Assembly (NCBI GenBank): GCA_044227985.1 | Contig: JBGAVT010000029.1 | Span: forward strand, 1-6,763 | DNA from: CAZUNB01 sp044227985 | Lineage (GTDB): Bacteria; Patescibacteriota; Saccharimonadia; Saccharimonadales; JAGPDM01 | Direction of reading: 5' to 3' | DNA length: 6,763 nt | Part shown: one piece after another, positions 6,359 through 6,763 of the stretch | How the letters are laid out: every line of letters starts with the position of its first letter | Position numbering within the stretch: the first letter of the stretch is position 1 | Program-made: the position numbers and the translations under genes | The notes under the pieces: generated by a model | The model's database searches: none | The model's input: the letters and a program-made list of their open reading frames with translations, nothing else | What the model was told of the DNA's origin: nothing

Positions 6359-6661
6359 ATGAAACAAGCAGTAATTGAGACCGGCGGAAAACAGTATATT
6401 GTCAGCAAAGACGATATACTTGATGTTGAACTTTTGGGTGACGTGAAAAAGGTCAGTTTTGACGTATTGCTTATTATCGATGGTGATGACGTTCAAGTTG
6501 GAACTCCATTAGTTGAGGGCGCTAAAGTTAGCGCAGAAGTTCTCGAAGTTGTTCGCGCTCCTAAAGTTACAGCTATCCGATACAAGGCTAAAAAACGAGT
6601 TCACAAAACACGTGGACATCGTCAGAATTACACTCGTATCAAAATTACTGAAATCGCTTAG
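6359..6661 (+). CDS. rplU: 50S ribosomal protein L21
   Basis: A 100-residue protein, full length for L21 (bL21), a component of the large ribosomal subunit that binds 23S rRNA. Family signatures are the N-terminal AVIETGGKQYIVSKDD (about 4-19), GTPLVEGAKVSAEVLE (about 48-63), and the C-terminal basic KAKKRVHKTRGHRQNYTRIKI (77-97). The start matches the usual L21 N-terminus, and an in-frame TAA lies upstream at 6302-6304. L21 is commonly followed by rpmA (L27). Here the next start, at 6721, begins MGEQTNTRPVIIAI, which is not L27, so the usual pair is separated. No hairpin terminator follows; only a T-rich stretch (6662-6679) is seen. Confidence 0.97.
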   Translation: MKQAVIETGGKQYIVSKDDILDVELLGDVKKVSFDVLLIIDGDDVQVGTPLVEGAKVSAEVLEVVRAPKVTAIRYKAKKRVHKTRGHRQNYTRIKITEIA

Positions 6662-6679
6662 TTTTTCTTCTCTTATTTG

Positions 6680-6708
6680 TAGTCAATTGACGTGTAAGTC
6701 GTTATACT
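6680..6708 (+). promoter_or_regulatory. Likely promoter for the gene starting at 6721
   Basis: TAGTCA (6680-6685, four of six matches to TTGACA), a 17-bp spacer and TATACT (6703-6708, five of six matches to TATAAT). The -10 ends 12 nt before ATG 6721, so the leader would be about 5 nt. The more canonical TTGACG at 6687-6692 is only 10 bp from the -10, too close to serve as its -35. A perfect 10-bp palindrome, GTCAATTGAC (6682-6691), overlaps the -35 and could be an operator, though such palindromes also occur by chance. Confidence 0.45.
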
Positions 6709-6720
6709 AGTGCTTAGTCT

Positions 6721-6763
6721 ATGGGTGAACAAACAAACACGCGACCAGTTATTATTGCTATTT
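6721..6763 (+). CDS. Start of an unidentified gene (3' end outside window)
   Basis: Only the first 14 codons are visible: MGEQTNTRPVIIAI. An in-frame TAG at 6715-6717 rules out an earlier start, and a good -10 lies just upstream, so this is probably a real gene. A polar N-terminus followed by a hydrophobic beta-strand-like PVIIAI resembles the run-in to a P-loop in nucleotide-binding enzymes such as kinases or MiaA. The P-loop itself would lie beyond the window edge, so this is only a suggestion. Confidence 0.6.
   Translation, partial: MGEQTNTRPVIIAI

Noticed and set aside
6640..6679. Intrinsic terminator after rplU
   Set aside because: There is a T-rich run just after the stop codon, but no stable stem could be formed upstream of it.

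Overview
The window looks like a piece of a bacterial chromosome of moderate-to-low GC, roughly low forties per cent by eye. The best guess is a small-genome member of the Patescibacteria/CPR radiation, Candidatus Saccharibacteria (TM7) being the favoured group. This rests on a combination of signs rather than a diagnostic marker. IleS appears to be the eukaryote-like type. A very large secreted, C-terminally membrane-anchored surface protein sits among housekeeping genes. Most genes have no Shine-Dalgarno sequence and instead carry a -10-like hexamer only 7-12 nt before a well-fixed start codon. L21 is not followed by L27. The genes read cleanly in the standard code (stops are TAA or TAG, with no in-frame TGA), so UGA-recoded groups such as Gracilibacteria are unlikely. 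An unusual actinobacterium or firmicute is not excluded.

Everything identified is on the + strand, in this order: the 3' end of an isoleucyl-tRNA synthetase gene (2-514); a DUF2207-like membrane protein without the family's usual N-terminal domain (547-1533); a 363-bp AT-rich intergenic region with a hairpin, a spaced direct repeat, a small palindrome and a likely promoter (1534-1896); a 1069-residue surface protein with signal peptide, a jelly-roll-like N-terminal region, several Ig-like domains, a low-complexity stalk and a C-terminal membrane anchor (1897-5106); a RodA-type SEDS peptidoglycan polymerase (5159-6274); ribosomal protein L21 (6359-6661); and the first 14 codons of another gene (6721 to the edge).

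These genes do not form one pathway. IleS and L21 serve translation, RodA builds the lateral cell wall, and the DUF2207-like and Ig-like proteins belong to the envelope. Each gene appears to have its own promoter, so the window reads as a string of single-gene transcription units. No mobile element, CRISPR array, tRNA, rRNA or phage gene was seen. The points most worth a second look are the large surface protein, a candidate adhesin (in a Saccharibacterium possibly a host-contact protein), and the repeated promoter/start arrangement that predicts leaderless or nearly leaderless mRNAs, with the surface protein as the one gene carrying a clear Shine-Dalgarno sequence.
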